A stretch of DNA of 31,139 bases from Gryganskiella cystojenkinii (lineage: Eukaryota; Mortierellomycota; Mortierellomycetes; Mortierellales; Mortierellaceae), in NCBI GenBank assembly GCA_015852425.1, contig JAAAIG010000398.1:2215-33353 (forward strand). Reading direction: 5' to 3'. Below the pieces are notes generated by a model, which saw only the letters and a program-made list of their open reading frames with translations, ran no database searches and was not told the origin of the DNA. Numbering within the stretch: the stretch's first letter is position 1; each line of letters opens with the position of its first letter. Below are positions 1-10,300 of this stretch, piece by piece. The position numbers were made by a program, and so were the translations under genes.

Positions 1-6
1 ACTTGG

Positions 7-213
7 CTTGTTCCTCTTGATCGTTATCTGTCCCTCTACTTTTCGTAATTTTGCCTGTTCCTCTTGATCGTTATCTGTCCCTCTTCTTTTCGTAACGTTG
101 CCTGTTCCTCTTGATCGTTATCTGTCCCTCTTCTTTTCGTAACTTTGCCTGTTCCTCTCGATCGTTATTCGTCCCTCTTCTTCAGTATGGTGGCCTGTTT
201 CTCTTGATCGTTA
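7..213. repeat. 47-bp minisatellite, about 4.5 copies
   Basis: The unit reads roughly TGTTCCTCTTGATCGTTATC, then TGTCCCTCTTCTTTTCGTAAC and a short spacer. The shared GTTCC/GTTTC landmark falls at 10, 57, 104, 151 and 197, so the period is 47, 47, 47 and 46. The first three copies are almost identical; the fourth and fifth decay towards the right. The unit resembles part of the LTR-like block at 3152-3670 read on the minus strand. Confidence 0.9.
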
Positions 214-369
214 GCCATATCTCACTTTGTCCTCTAAGGTTTGTCCTATTGCTTGATCTCCTTTTGTATCCGAGGCATTAGCGCCACTTAAGTTGTCCAA
301 TATTCGAACAACACACGCATGTCTTGCTTTTGGCAGCACACGGCTCTGTAATGATTTTCTATCTTGTGA
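214..369 (+). promoter_or_regulatory. Upstream region of the P450 gene
   Basis: This is the stretch between the minisatellite and the first P450 ATG. A CCAAT pentamer lies near 296-300 (TTGTCCAATATTCG). I see no TATAAA. Assigning it as a promoter rests on position only. Confidence 0.3.
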
Positions 370-2207
370 ATGTTTCAGTTATTAGCATGTATTCTGGTCC
401 CATTACCTATATTGCGATTTTTTGGTTTTCTCTTTCGTATTGACCTCCCTGTACTCACCAATATCATGACCTTACTAATATACATCCTCAACACAGTTTC
501 TCAAGTCGACACACTCGCAGCGCTCGGGACAGCTATTACTCTCCTGAGCTCGTATATTTTTTACACCACTTATTTTTATCCAAATTATCTTTCACCTCTT
601 CGGCACATCCCCGGACCACCAAACATTTCCAAGTCCAATCCGTATGGATTACCTTTCCTTGGAAATACTATTGATCTCGTCAAAGAGGGGGCAGATGTGG
701 TCCATGCGCGTTGGATAGATGAATATGGCGGGATTGTTCGATACCGCGAACTTTTCGGTCAAGAATCTATTCTCCTTTCAGACTCCAAGGCTATTCATCA
801 AATTCTCAGCAAGAACTCGTACGATTACATTCGCTCTCCAAAGCTTGCCAGATTTTTAGAGCCTATTACTGGGAAAGAGAATGTGTTCTTAGTTGAAGGT
901 GAGGTTCATAAGAAGCAGCGCAAGATAATTGCTCCTCCGTTCAGTCACAAAAATATCAAAGATATGCTGTCCTTGATGGTTGGTCCTTGTGCTCTCTTAA
1001 GTGAGATCTGGGAGAAACGAGCGAACGATGCAGAATCCAAGGAGATAGAATTCGATATAATGGAGGATTTAACTCGAGTTACTCTTGATATACTTGGCTT
1101 AGCAAGTAAGTATACATAAGACCCTATTCAATTCTTATTTTGTGAAGCTTCAAGCTGGCCATGACTAAAGCTTTGTATTGTGATATTGAAATCGTGCTAG
1201 GCTTTGGACACGACTTCCAATCCTTGACAAATTCGACCAGTGAGCTTGGAGTATCATTCAAGAATATCTCTGAATTGGATACGCCAACTCGTAAGGTTTT
1301 ACGATCCTTAATCCCGTATTACCTCAACATCCCTTTAAAAGAAAACCAGGCCATGGTTCACAATTTGAAAGTGATGGAACGTGCTGCCACACAACTGATC
1401 GATGAAAAGATCGCACAAGCTCATTCTATCAAATCCGAAGATCACGCCCGTCGAGATCTTTTGAGTGTTCTGATATGCGCAAATATAAATTCAGATGCTG
1501 CGCAAGATGGAAAGCTGTCCAGGCAAGAACTTCAAGATCAGGTCCGGATATTCATGGTAGCCGGTTATGAGACCACAGCAACCGCTATCACTTGGATGTT
1601 ATATGCGCTCTCAATCAATCAAGACGCACAAAGACGACTTCGAAACGAGTTGCTGCAGACATTTGGACGCCCACGGCATAGCAGTTCAAGACCGCTGACT
1701 TACGATGAGATCAATGCTTTACCTTTCCTAAATGCCTGTGTCAAGGAGCTTCTTCGCTGCTATCCACCAGTTCCTGCGTCATCTCGTGTCGCCGCTAAAG
1801 ATGACGTGATTCTTGGTTACAAGATCCCTAAAGGCACAACGGTCCGTTTGTCTATGAGAGCTATACAGCGACTCAAGAGTGTCTGGGGGGAGGATGCGGA
1901 CGTGTTTAAACCAGAGCGATGGCTTAATTCCGAACGTGTAGAGCAGGAAGACCCTTTAACAAGCAAGACAACCTTTGTCTCGCCAGAGATGAATTGGGCT
2001 TATCTGCCGTTCTTGGAAGGGCCTCGAACTTGTCCCGGTTCGAAATTGGCTTTGCTTGAGCTCAAAATACTACTGTACTATCTGTTGATCAATTTGGAGT
2101 ACTATCCTTCACCTGGGTTCAAACTTGCAACAAAGACAGTGATAACCTATCGCCCTGATCCAGGCATGCGATTGACAGTCAAGGTGTGTCAGAGAGACAC
2201 CAAATAG
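370..2207 (+). CDS. Cytochrome P450 monooxygenase, two exons, 580 aa
   Basis: This is a class II (microsomal) haem-thiolate monooxygenase that would insert one oxygen atom into a hydrophobic substrate using electrons from NADPH-P450 reductase at the ER. Exon 1 is 370-1105 and exon 2 is 1201-2207. The 95-bp intron has a GTAAGT donor, a TGACTAA branch-like site and a TAG acceptor, and splicing rebuilds GLASFGHDFQSL. The N-terminus has two hydrophobic segments (about residues 2-24 and 33-70) followed by the proline hinge LRHIPGPP. The I-helix AGYETT is at 366-371, the ELLR of the K-helix ExxR at 428-431, PERW at 483-486 and the haem loop FLEGPRTCPG at 516-525 with ligand Cys523. All motifs are intact, so an active enzyme is expected. 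A start at Met33 (466) would give a more usual single anchor. The substrate and CYP family cannot be told from the sequence alone. Confidence 0.93.
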
Positions 2208-2223
2208 TCAGGAATAAGTCATT

Positions 2224-2240
2224 TGTCGGGCCGCCCGACA
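2224..2240. repeat. Perfect GC-rich palindrome after the P450 stop
   Basis: TGTCGGGC and GCCCGACA flank a single C, giving two 8-base arms with a one-base centre. It starts 17 bases after the P450 stop codon. It could form a hairpin or cruciform in the 3' UTR, or be a transposon end (TGT..ACA). No function can be assigned. Confidence 0.6.
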
Positions 2241-2299
2241 GTTAGTAAAATGGCTTATGAAGAAGACAGAGGACGTCTTACGTCCATTAATCAGTGAGA

Positions 2300-2942
2300 T
2301 ATTTTTACCAATGGCGAGATCAACTACAAAAAACAGGTACGATTTGAATTCTTGACAGGTAGCGTCATGAACTGCTTTAGGTCCATATCTCTCACAACCA
2401 TGTCTCTTCTAGCAAACTGGAACTGACCCAATCTCTGCGAAACTCTGGTCTGGATTCCGACATAACACACTCTCTCGATGCCACCCTCGCCTACTTCCGG
2501 ATGGCGGATCAGCAACTACGAACATCCTCCTGGATCAACCTCCAACTCTGTCAGCATGCCATTGGGTAGTCCTACTTCGTCGAACCTATCAAATTATGGC
2601 AACAACTTCGGGGAGACTCATTAACCTTGCACTAGCCTGTCACTAGTCTGCCTTTAGTCAGCTAGCCTTCTTCTTATCTTTCGTCCGTTCTGGCACTTGA
2701 AGGGGATACCACGACTCCTGGATCCAGCCCCACTTTTATTGGACCCCGACTTGTTCCTCATCCTCGGACCTCACCATCCATCCTGTTCCCTTGTAAACAC
2801 CCCCATAGCCTCCTCTTCTTTGCCCCTCAGTCTGCAAGACCTTAGCTCACCTTCAAGCCTAGTCTAGTCCTTTGCCTACTCACCTTTCTGTATATATGTT
2901 TATTTAATAACTTACCTATATATTTCCGTCAGCCCTTGACAG
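2300..2942 (+). mobile_element. Decayed retroelement debris (gag-like patch and LTR-tail-like sequence)
   Basis: No intact gene is present. From about 2420 to 2640 one plus-strand frame reads like an old Gag fragment (for example YFRMADQQLRTSSWINLQ, then KLWQQLRGDSLT) interrupted by a TAG. From about 2780 to 2941 the sequence (CCTCAGTCTGCAA..CTCACC..CCTAGTCTAGTCCT.. ending CCCTTGACA) parallels the end of the LTR at 17413-17938. The Gag reading is an impression from composition; the LTR-tail similarity is visible by eye. Confidence 0.4.
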
Positions 2943-3151
2943 TTAGGCTTTGAGTCCTCCTCTTAACTGAATCCCGTGATCTTTCATTTTCTTAGTCTTT
3001 TGAGTCTTCAGGGGCTATGCATTCTCAGGCTGAGGATTGCTGGAATAGCAGATGGCGTAGAGATGCTGTTGGTGACCGACGTTGTGGGGACCAACATCTG
3101 CCAGGGACGTTAGGAGGATTCAGACCAGGAGAAGGTACAGGCAGCACTGTT

Positions 3152-3670
3152 TGTATCACGAACGGATACGCAGTGGAAGGGTGGAAGTGAGAGAAGAGCA
3201 GTAATAGCAGGATACCATGCTTTATGATAATTGTGAGTTGCAGACTGAGGTTTTATGAAAGCTATGATAGGGGGCTTATCTAGGAACGACAAGCGGGTAC
3301 AACACAGGTTATTGATAAGAGAAAATATCATGACAATGCCTTCGTCGTAGGAGAAAGAACAAGACAGAAACGACAAGGAACAAGAACAGAACGAGATGGA
3401 AGATGATTATCAAACGATATGACTCGATAAAGTATGGGAAGAGGACATGACAAGATGGCGATGACGAAGACACGAACAAAGAGAAAACAATGGAACAGAT
3501 AGAAACGAAAGGAAAGAGATAGAAACGTTACTCGGGACAAACAAGTATGAAAGAGATCAAGAGGAACAAGGATTGGCGCGGAAGATGGATGGAGACGACC
3601 ATCCAATGATTTAGATAAATTCGAAAAGGTAATCTAGGCAGAGGTCCGATTCTACACTCGGTTCGTGACA
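3152..3670 (-). mobile_element. LTR-like element, minus strand, about 519 bp
   Basis: Read on the minus strand, the block starts TGTCACGAACCG at 3670 and ends GTGATACA at 3152, an imperfect TGT..ACA pair. Its first 12 bases equal those of the LTR at 17413, and the lengths are similar (519 and 526 bp), but the interiors differ. Much of it recurs in plus orientation at about 15150-15590: GATAATCATCTTCCAT is identical in both, and the CCTCAGT..GCAACTCACAATTA..CATAAAG.ATG stretch is shared. The many minus-strand open frames here come from pyrimidine-rich composition and are not genes. Sequence just downstream of the 3' end (3000-3150) may be the start of an internal region. Confidence 0.5.
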
Positions 3671-4305
3671 CACAAGACTCTACCTCCCTTACATTCTTCT
3701 GCTCCTTGGCCATACGTTAATCTGCGCAGTTATGAGTTTCATTAGGGAAGGTAAATGAACACAAACACAATGTCGTCTGCTACCATCTGCGCTATCTACG
3801 CCTACGTCTCCCATAGTCGGTTCCTCGGCCCGAACCAGCTAGTTGTCAGAACACACTTTTCGCCTTAGCCCTCTCTTGCCTTCCACCTTATCGGTAGTCC
3901 AAAAGAAAGGGAAAAAAAATGGCGCCAAGTTCGCATGCCATGATACGTTTCGAGGCCCAAGCGTTCGTCAAGACTTTCGTACCACCATCTCATGCAAGAT
4001 CTCGGGCGATAAAAGTTGGCGTAGGATTGAAATATTAAGATTCATACTAGTCTCCCCTTGTGCGCACTACTTTGCAGACTAGAGAACATTCACCGATTCA
4101 AGTATATCTTGTGATCAGAGATCATCCTGCCCTCTCTCTTACCCACTGAGGGCTTTCCTAAAAAAAAATAGAACAAACGGTTCTTGTGCTTGCGTTCCCT
4201 TCATGTCCGCCAAGATGCAATGGTGTCGGTTTAGAAATTGATGTAACACGATGGTGGAAGTTGTGCATAAATGCATGCTCGCATCGTAAGCGTTAACTAA
4301 AGATA
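3671..4305. other. No gene recognised
   Basis: I see no supported coding region. A low-complexity A tract lies near 3908-3920. Short open frames on both strands lack start context or family resemblance. Confidence 0.5.
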
Positions 4306-4323
4306 GACCTGATCGAACAGGTC
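4306..4323. promoter_or_regulatory. Inverted repeat upstream of the 138-aa gene
   Basis: GACCTG and CAGGTC are perfect 6-base arms with a 6-base spacer, about 90 bp upstream of the TATA box at 4414. The geometry fits a dimeric regulator site, but no factor can be named. Confidence 0.25.
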
Positions 4324-4413
4324 GGGTCTGGGTCACCCCGTTGGTTGCTGTAGGAGTGGGTGCGAGGCGCGATAACTCTGGGACAAGTCGTGAGAACTCT
4401 TCCTCTGCTACAA

Positions 4414-4422
4414 TATAAATAG
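4414..4422 (+). promoter_or_regulatory. TATA box of the 138-aa gene
   Basis: TATAAATAG lies 102 bp upstream of the ATG at 4525. It is followed by an A/C-rich leader with a purine run just before the start (GAGAAAAAAAAGACTC). Confidence 0.7.
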
Positions 4423-4524
4423 AGGAGCACTTGGCCCCTGAACAAAAATCTGAACAATCCACACGCATTCTCCTTTACCCAGCAAACACTCCCATCTTCA
4501 AGAGAAAAAAAAGACTCTAGCATC

Positions 4525-4941
4525 ATGGCCACCCTTGTCGACAGCATTATCAACGTCGCCTCCTTGGCTTCCTTTGAACCTATTGACCCCCATGAGCACG
4601 AGACCACGCGCGGCACTGGCGACGACCTCCAGTACTTCTGGCCGATCGACTCGAGCGAGCATTCGCGCCTTTGTGATGTTCTCGACGTCAACACTGTTGC
4701 CATGAACGGTACTTGGACCTCCCGCCCCCGTTCCAACTGCTCCAGCTGCGGCAAGCGCGAAGAGTTCCTCGACCAGATCTACACTGCGGCCAAGTTGGGT
4801 GTTCACAACACCAACTTTTTCAAGGGTGTGGTCGTCGGAGATATCCCTAGAATTGGCACTGGCGCCGTCCATGCTATGAACTGTGCCAACTGTGACACCC
4901 AGTTGGACAGTTACTTCTGGCTCGGACAAGGTATCTGGTAA
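4525..4941 (+). CDS. Unrecognised 138-aa protein with two CxxC pairs
   Basis: This single-exon gene has a TATA box upstream and AATAAA downstream, and its codons favour C in third position far more than its neighbours, which suggests strong expression. I do not recognise the family. Residues 1-20 are mildly amphipathic and there is no clear signal peptide. Two cysteine pairs, NCSSCGK (C72, C75) and MNCANCD (C120, C123), are spaced as in a four-cysteine zinc site or a redox pair. The segment between them includes the aromatic and glycine-rich stretch FFKGVVVGDIPRIGTGAV, and the protein ends FWLGQGIW. The ATG is the first after the leader and has A-rich context. It is probably a small cytosolic zinc-binding or redox protein; that function is inference. 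Confidence 0.8.
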   Translation: MATLVDSIINVASLASFEPIDPHEHETTRGTGDDLQYFWPIDSSEHSRLCDVLDVNTVAMNGTWTSRPRSNCSSCGKREEFLDQIYTAAKLGVHNTNFFKGVVVGDIPRIGTGAVHAMNCANCDTQLDSYFWLGQGIW

Positions 4942-5085
4942 AACCGTCGCCTCGCCACTGGCGGCCTCACAGTCAACAGGCAACATCAGGAAATCTTTGT
5001 CTGGAGCTCAACCTTAGGATCTGGTAGCCACATGTTTCCTTTTCCCTCACCCCCAATAATGTTATTCTTCTGTTTCGGAGATGAC

Positions 5086-5091
5086 AATAAA
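5086..5091 (+). terminator. AATAAA poly(A) signal of the 138-aa gene
   Basis: A canonical AATAAA lies about 145 bp after the stop, with T-rich sequence around it. Confidence 0.65.
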
Positions 5092-5109
5092 CGTTCAGCT
5101 ATGGTCGCC

Positions 5110-5797
5110 GATATATGCTCCTTCTTGAAAACGACTCTATAATACTACTTCACTCAAAAACTAGTATAAAAGTATAACTGGACTATTCTTATCAATTTAC
5201 CTCCGGAATACTGGTTGACGGCTTCTTGCCGTTACAATTCTTACTGAAGGAGCCCAACCGAGAAATCTAAATGGGTCTTACGTAGTTTTTTTGAACGGTT
5301 TCAATGTCACAGGAACTAGAGGTTGGAAGCTGGACATGGATCGGCCCTTTTCCTAGAAGTGATTGCCTCAAAGGGCGGACTCCTGTTCATCGGCTGGAGT
5401 ATTCGATACGATCTAAGGAAAGCTGGCACAAAAACCACAAACGCTTCCCTGAGACAACCCCGAGAATCTTTATATCCTTCGAGGAGCCACTTGTACATCC
5501 AAGCAATGGATAAGCGGGAAGAAAAAAACACTACCCTTTTCTTTCACTATCAGACGGCAGTCGACTTCGTGGGATATTTCCTGTTTTTGTCCACTGAGCA
5601 ATATTGCGATTTTATTTCAAGCTCAAGGGTCCTTAAAGGAATTGCCTACCAATCGAGTAAAGCCATGGCAGAAAGTTCCTTTCACCCGTGTTTAGCTTTC
5701 GGAGTTGATCATTGTAACAGAGTGTTGTTGCAGTTGTTGATACAAAGACGTGTTGATACAGGGTGTTGTTGGTGTTATTGTGATTCAGGCCATGACA
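5110..5797. other. No gene recognised
   Basis: Overlapping open frames on both strands (for example plus 5323-5898) have no recognisable domain. The longest plus frame runs antisense into the pseudogene tail, so I treat them as chance. Confidence 0.45.
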
Positions 5798-6690
5798 TCA
5801 CTCGTAGGCGAGTCGTGGAGAATCATCGAGCTTATCGCCAGCAAGATTTCACAGAAGAATGTGGCAAGATCCAACTACTACCACAAGAACCGGCGTGATC
5901 GTATAGCCATCCTTCTCCCATTCCTTGATCGCTCGGCTCTGCGCGTAGTCACGAAACTGCTGTTGAGGGGAATGCCTCTTGCCATTTTTCGATCCACTCA
6001 AAATCCATTACTCGATGGTCCGACCAGCTCGAAAGTTGTCGTTCCTGAATTTTAGTTTCAGCGCCACGTAGGCATTGGGAATCTCCACAAGGACATTGGT
6101 TCTTTTCAATCGTGACCCAGATCCAATCTTGATGTGGTCGATTGGGATGGACTTCAACTCCAGAACAAACAACTGCTTCCGCGACGGAACCGACACCAGT
6201 ATGCCAATTCGACCTGGCGTCCCCAATGGCTATTGCGGAAAATGAGAGACTAGGTGTTAGGTATAATAAATAATACTCACATCACGACTTGAGATCTCGC
6301 TGATCTTTATACCTTTGTAACGGTCGTCCCGATGCCAACTATCCGAAGGGCAGGATGGATGTTGGCTAGCAGGGTAAAACACATCAGATTACAGTGATCC
6401 TCCTCCTTCTTTCTGAATTCATGGATCCCGACATCGCGTTTCTGCATACCGCGTGTGTATAGTTCGAAAATTTGTCGATATTTCCATCGTCAATTAAAAG
6501 TCTAATCGCGCCTTTCACATCCTTCAGGTATACTTGATGCCTGTGCAGAATAGCGCTCCCAAATCGCTCGGTAACCACCATGTTTGGAATTCGTAGTGCT
6601 CCTTGCCAACATAAAACGTCAGTCCACTGAAGTGCATCATGCAAGATAACCACGCTGTCTTGCTTCCCGCAAGATCGTCAGCCTGAAATA
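5798..6690 (-). pseudogene. Broken AAA-ATPase-like / PD-(D/E)XK protein gene, C-terminal half
   Basis: Read down the minus strand, scattered frames line up with the fungal family that joins an AAA-ATPase-like domain to a C-terminal PD-(D/E)XK (DUF1703-type) nuclease-like domain. In order they are: QADDLAGSKTAWLS then HFSGLTFYVGKE (6685-6600); after a frameshift, LRIPNMVVTERFGSAIL and AIRLLIDDGNID; after another shift, RDVGIHEFRKKEEDH and FTLLANIHPALR; an 83-bp intron (6230-6312, GTATAA..AATAG) joining to PLGTPGRIGILVSVP and LFVLELKSI; a TAA where TIEEWI is expected; then KRHSPQQQ..DYAQSR, PVLVVVVGS and ILL-stop-NLAGDKLDDSP. The catalytic Asp expected after GRI is Gly, while the ELK is kept. 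The ATPase half is missing. It is clearly dead: at least two frameshifts and two nonsense codons. The family comparison is from memory. Confidence 0.75.
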
Positions 6691-7255
6691 CATAAGGACA
6701 AATAAAAACTACTGCGTTATTGACTGGAGGAGTGGAAGCATGAAACAACAACAACCGTAGCAGCATCAATAGCAATAGCAACAATATGCGCGCTAACCCG
6801 AACATCACCAGGCTCGCGAGAGTAAATGTATGCTTAACCGTGTCAAAGGGGATCGTTCTTTCTTCGACATTCTTGCATTGCTCGCCCCCACTGAAGAGTC
6901 CTTCCTCTAGCATTCGCGTCGCCACCGACGATGACACAAGTTACCGCAATGTTTGCTTCGGACATCTCAGAGTTGATGATTGAAAAAGGATCCGTCATCG
7001 GCTTCTCTCTCTTGGCGAGGTTCGATAGACACAATCATGGATCGCAGAGAGAGAAGCGTGAATGTGAGCAGACCAGCATTAAGTACGGAAATATACCTCC
7101 GACAGGTTGGGTAATAAAACTCACCTGCAAGTACTCAAGGCATGTGTTTGTGTTAAAGGTCAAAGGTTCTTGTCCGCCTTTTTCAACGCCGTTCATGGTT
7201 GTTGGACATAGGAAGGTGGAGGCTTGCGTTTTCGCCTTTGTTTTCGTTCCACCTC
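6691..7255. other. No intact gene; possible upstream remnant of the pseudogene
   Basis: The minus strand shows short open frames: one with a leucine-rich run encoded by TTG/CTA repeats at about 6720-6790, and one starting near 7034. Neither has a recognisable domain. They may be debris of the pseudogene's 5' half or 3' flank of the next gene. Confidence 0.35.
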
Positions 7256-7291
7256 TTTTTTTTTTTTTTTTTTGTTTCCTGGTGATTTATT
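7256..7291 (-). terminator. Poly(A) signal and genomic A18 tract downstream of the LRR gene
   Basis: On the minus strand AATAAA (complement of 7286-7291) lies 37 bp after the LRR gene stop. Twelve bases later comes an uninterrupted run of 18 A (T18 at 7256-7273). The signal position is normal for cleavage. A genomic A18 at just this place resembles a retroposed 3' end, but the gene keeps its introns. Confidence 0.55.
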
Positions 7292-7327
7292 ATATTCATA
7301 TTGCTCGCAAATGATAATCGACCTTCA

Positions 7328-10300
7328 CTATGAACTAACAGTCTCCTTCGAGGAGTCGGCCGAATTCGATATTGAATACTCAACTTTGACTTCCATCTGT
7401 CGAAACTCAAACGCGTGCAGAAGGGTCTTCACACATTGATCAGAAACACGCGTCCCCATCAATTTCAAATGGTTCAGAGAAAAGTTCTGCGTTGTCATTG
7501 TTATGTGACGAAACTGTTCGGTCCAGATTAACATGGACTGATCCGTAACATTGCATCCTGTCAGCCACAGGGATTCCAGTTCCTTCATGTCGAGGGAGGA
7601 AAAAAACATTGTCCAGGTCGCTGTCGCTGTTGAGACGAGTTGAAAGTTTTGAAGCTGGACATCCTCAAGGGATCGACAACCTTCGTACCGTTGCACCATC
7701 GGGAGGATCCAGTTTTTCATTTCATCGTCCAAATTGCTCTCCCCATCTGCTGCAACATACAGACACTTGAGTTTGGGAAGATTGGTCCGAGTCATGACCT
7801 CCTTGATAAGTTGTTGGATCCAGAATCGAGTGTTCGGTCCCGACAATCCCATAGTCGTCAGCAACTTGCGGTTTTCGACCAATATTTGAAAAGCCCGCAT
7901 CGGTGCCAGGGTAGATTGATAGTCGAGCATGATCGAAAGGACCTTGAGCCTTTCCTTGGATCGATTGATGATCTCTTGGAGAGTATTGCATCCGTCCTGG
8001 TCGAAATGGGTCGCAGTCACATGTAGGCACGTGAGTCGAGACCGGATACTCATCGCACGGTTCAATTGATCCATAAACGCATTTTCTGTAAAAGGGATAG
8101 TGATCTTAAACTTCACTAGGTTCGCTCCAAACTTTAGCAATGTCTCGCCAACACCGACCTTGGAGACGATCTCCTCGCCCTCGGGGTCGCATTGGTTCCA
8201 TAGATCCAGATCAGGCTTGTATCCTGGCGTGATGATCAGTTTTTGACCTCCGTCACAAAGTCGGAGCTCTTTCTTGCGTGGTCGTTGTTTCTCTTGTGAC
8301 TCGAAAATCGTCCACACCTCCACAAATTCGTGGATGTGGCAGCGGACACTGAGCTCAGAATTCGTCAAAAATGGTTCGACGTTGGTCAAAAACTGATTCC
8401 TGGCAGCTCTCTCGGATTTTTCATTACTAGAGCAGCGAATGACGAGTGAGGATAGTGCCAGAGATTTTGAGATCACCAATTGCATTGCCTTAATGCCGTC
8501 CTCCTTCACAAGGACAGTATCGATCTGCATTGTTGTACAGTGCGAAGGGAAAAATTGAACCCAGGCTCTCAGAGTCGATGCCAGCGAAGTTGAGATCGTT
8601 TTCGAGTATCCTGGATCGGGGATCAACACGTCGCGCAAGAGGAGAGGTCCAGTCTTGACATCGCCATTCGTGGCGTCTACGATCCTGAACAACGGCACAT
8701 GGATATTTTCAAACACGGCCTTGTGGGACCCACTCCGAAGACTTAGACAACAAGCAGATCCTCCGCATAGCATATGGTACATGAGATTGTGCGCGAATTC
8801 AAATCTTTCACAAATCAGGGTCAGCTCGGTCTTATTTTTAAGATGAAATGAAGCATCCCGGAGGAATGACTCATTCTCCAACTCGTAGCGAACGATGATC
8901 TCCGGAAGAGCGAGCCGGTCGATAATCTCCAGGATTTCCATTTTAGCCCCGTACGGCAGCAACGCAGGATCGATCATGAGCCTCTTGAGGTTCGTCTCGC
9001 CAGGTTTGACAACGTCTCGCAGGAACATAACTTCGGCTTTTGAAATCTTGATACTATCGCCAAGAATGGGGGGTAGAGACCCAAACATCTCGTAAAACAT
9101 TTGAAGAGGAACACCGATGGCATCTGTCGACAAGGAAACCTCGGCGCCTCGACTGTCCTGAATATCCTTGAAATAAACGTAGTTGTTGTCCACCCCCAGA
9201 GTCAGCTGGCAGTTCGAGTCGCTCGAGAACATTTGGGAGGTCTGGGTATAAAATGGGAGGATTTGGTCTGTTGGAACGTGCACATGCAGATGAGCTCCAT
9301 TCAGGATTGGGATCGCGGTCTTGAGTAGCCTCCAATTGCATTTGTCCACTGAATCGGCATCGGCAACGGCGGCAGCAATGGGTTGCCACACGGTGCTAAT
9401 TGGGTTTCGAACTGAGAGGTGTCGCAACTCAGACCTCTTGATGACCGCGATCGCGTCTTCGAGGCCTTTGTCGTTCAAGAGAGCGATGTTGATCCAAAGC
9501 TTTTCAAGTCGAGACTCGGTCCTTGTACGTTGCTCCAACATGGCGAACATCTCGTTAGTAATCTCCAAATTGGCGCCACAGGATAGCGGCACGGTTTTGA
9601 AATTCTTGAAGAGACGCACGAAATCGACAGAGTCGTCCTGGATGTCAAGGTTCACCGCATTCGGATCCCAGATATTGCTCGATTGAAGACTGTTGCCCTT
9701 GTCCGTGTCGTGCAGGTAGGTGGACCGAATTCTCTTGTTACCAGACTGGATGAGAAGACCACGAATGTCAAAGAACTTGTCAGTGCCGATCTCCATGTCG
9801 ACATCCGTTAAGTGTTGTGTTGAGCGAAAGAACGGACCGAGATGCACGAGGTTGCGGTCCTTGCTAATCTTTGTCGTGAACCTGGTGACAAAAGGGAGCA
9901 CCGAGAGATCCCTGTCAGAATCCACGGCGAGTAAGTCTATACTCGAGAATGAATTTCCTTGCACGGTCCCCATCAAGATCTCCCCGGTTTCGATTTGTGC
10001 TTCCAGAATCGAAACTCCAGTGAATGAGTAAGGTTTCGCGTTCATGAAAAGTCCACGGGCTGAGAGTAAATCGGGTAGGTGGACGACCAGGTGGCGTAAA
10101 CTGGGACTCTTTTTGACCAGAGACGAGAGGAGGTTGACTTGGGATCGACCTTCAATACCGGAGCCAATATCTATCCGGCGGAGCTAATTATTATAAAATG
10201 TTAGTCCAATGGAATACTCCAATACATGCTGGGATAAAACCGGATGTTTATAACATTAGCATACCTGGTTCGTGGTTGAGACCTTTTCGATTTGACTCAA

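Noticed and set aside
3110..3713. Several minus-strand frames of 60-92 codons
   Set aside because: They lie in the LTR-like block; composition is Leu/Ser/Phe from pyrimidine-rich DNA and the frames overlap each other.
5323..5898. 191-codon plus-strand frame
   Set aside because: Its 3' part is antisense to the PD-(D/E)XK pseudogene and no domain or promoter supports it.
7640..10031. Many plus-strand and minus-strand frames within the LRR gene
   Set aside because: Shadows of the long LRR coding exon in other frames.
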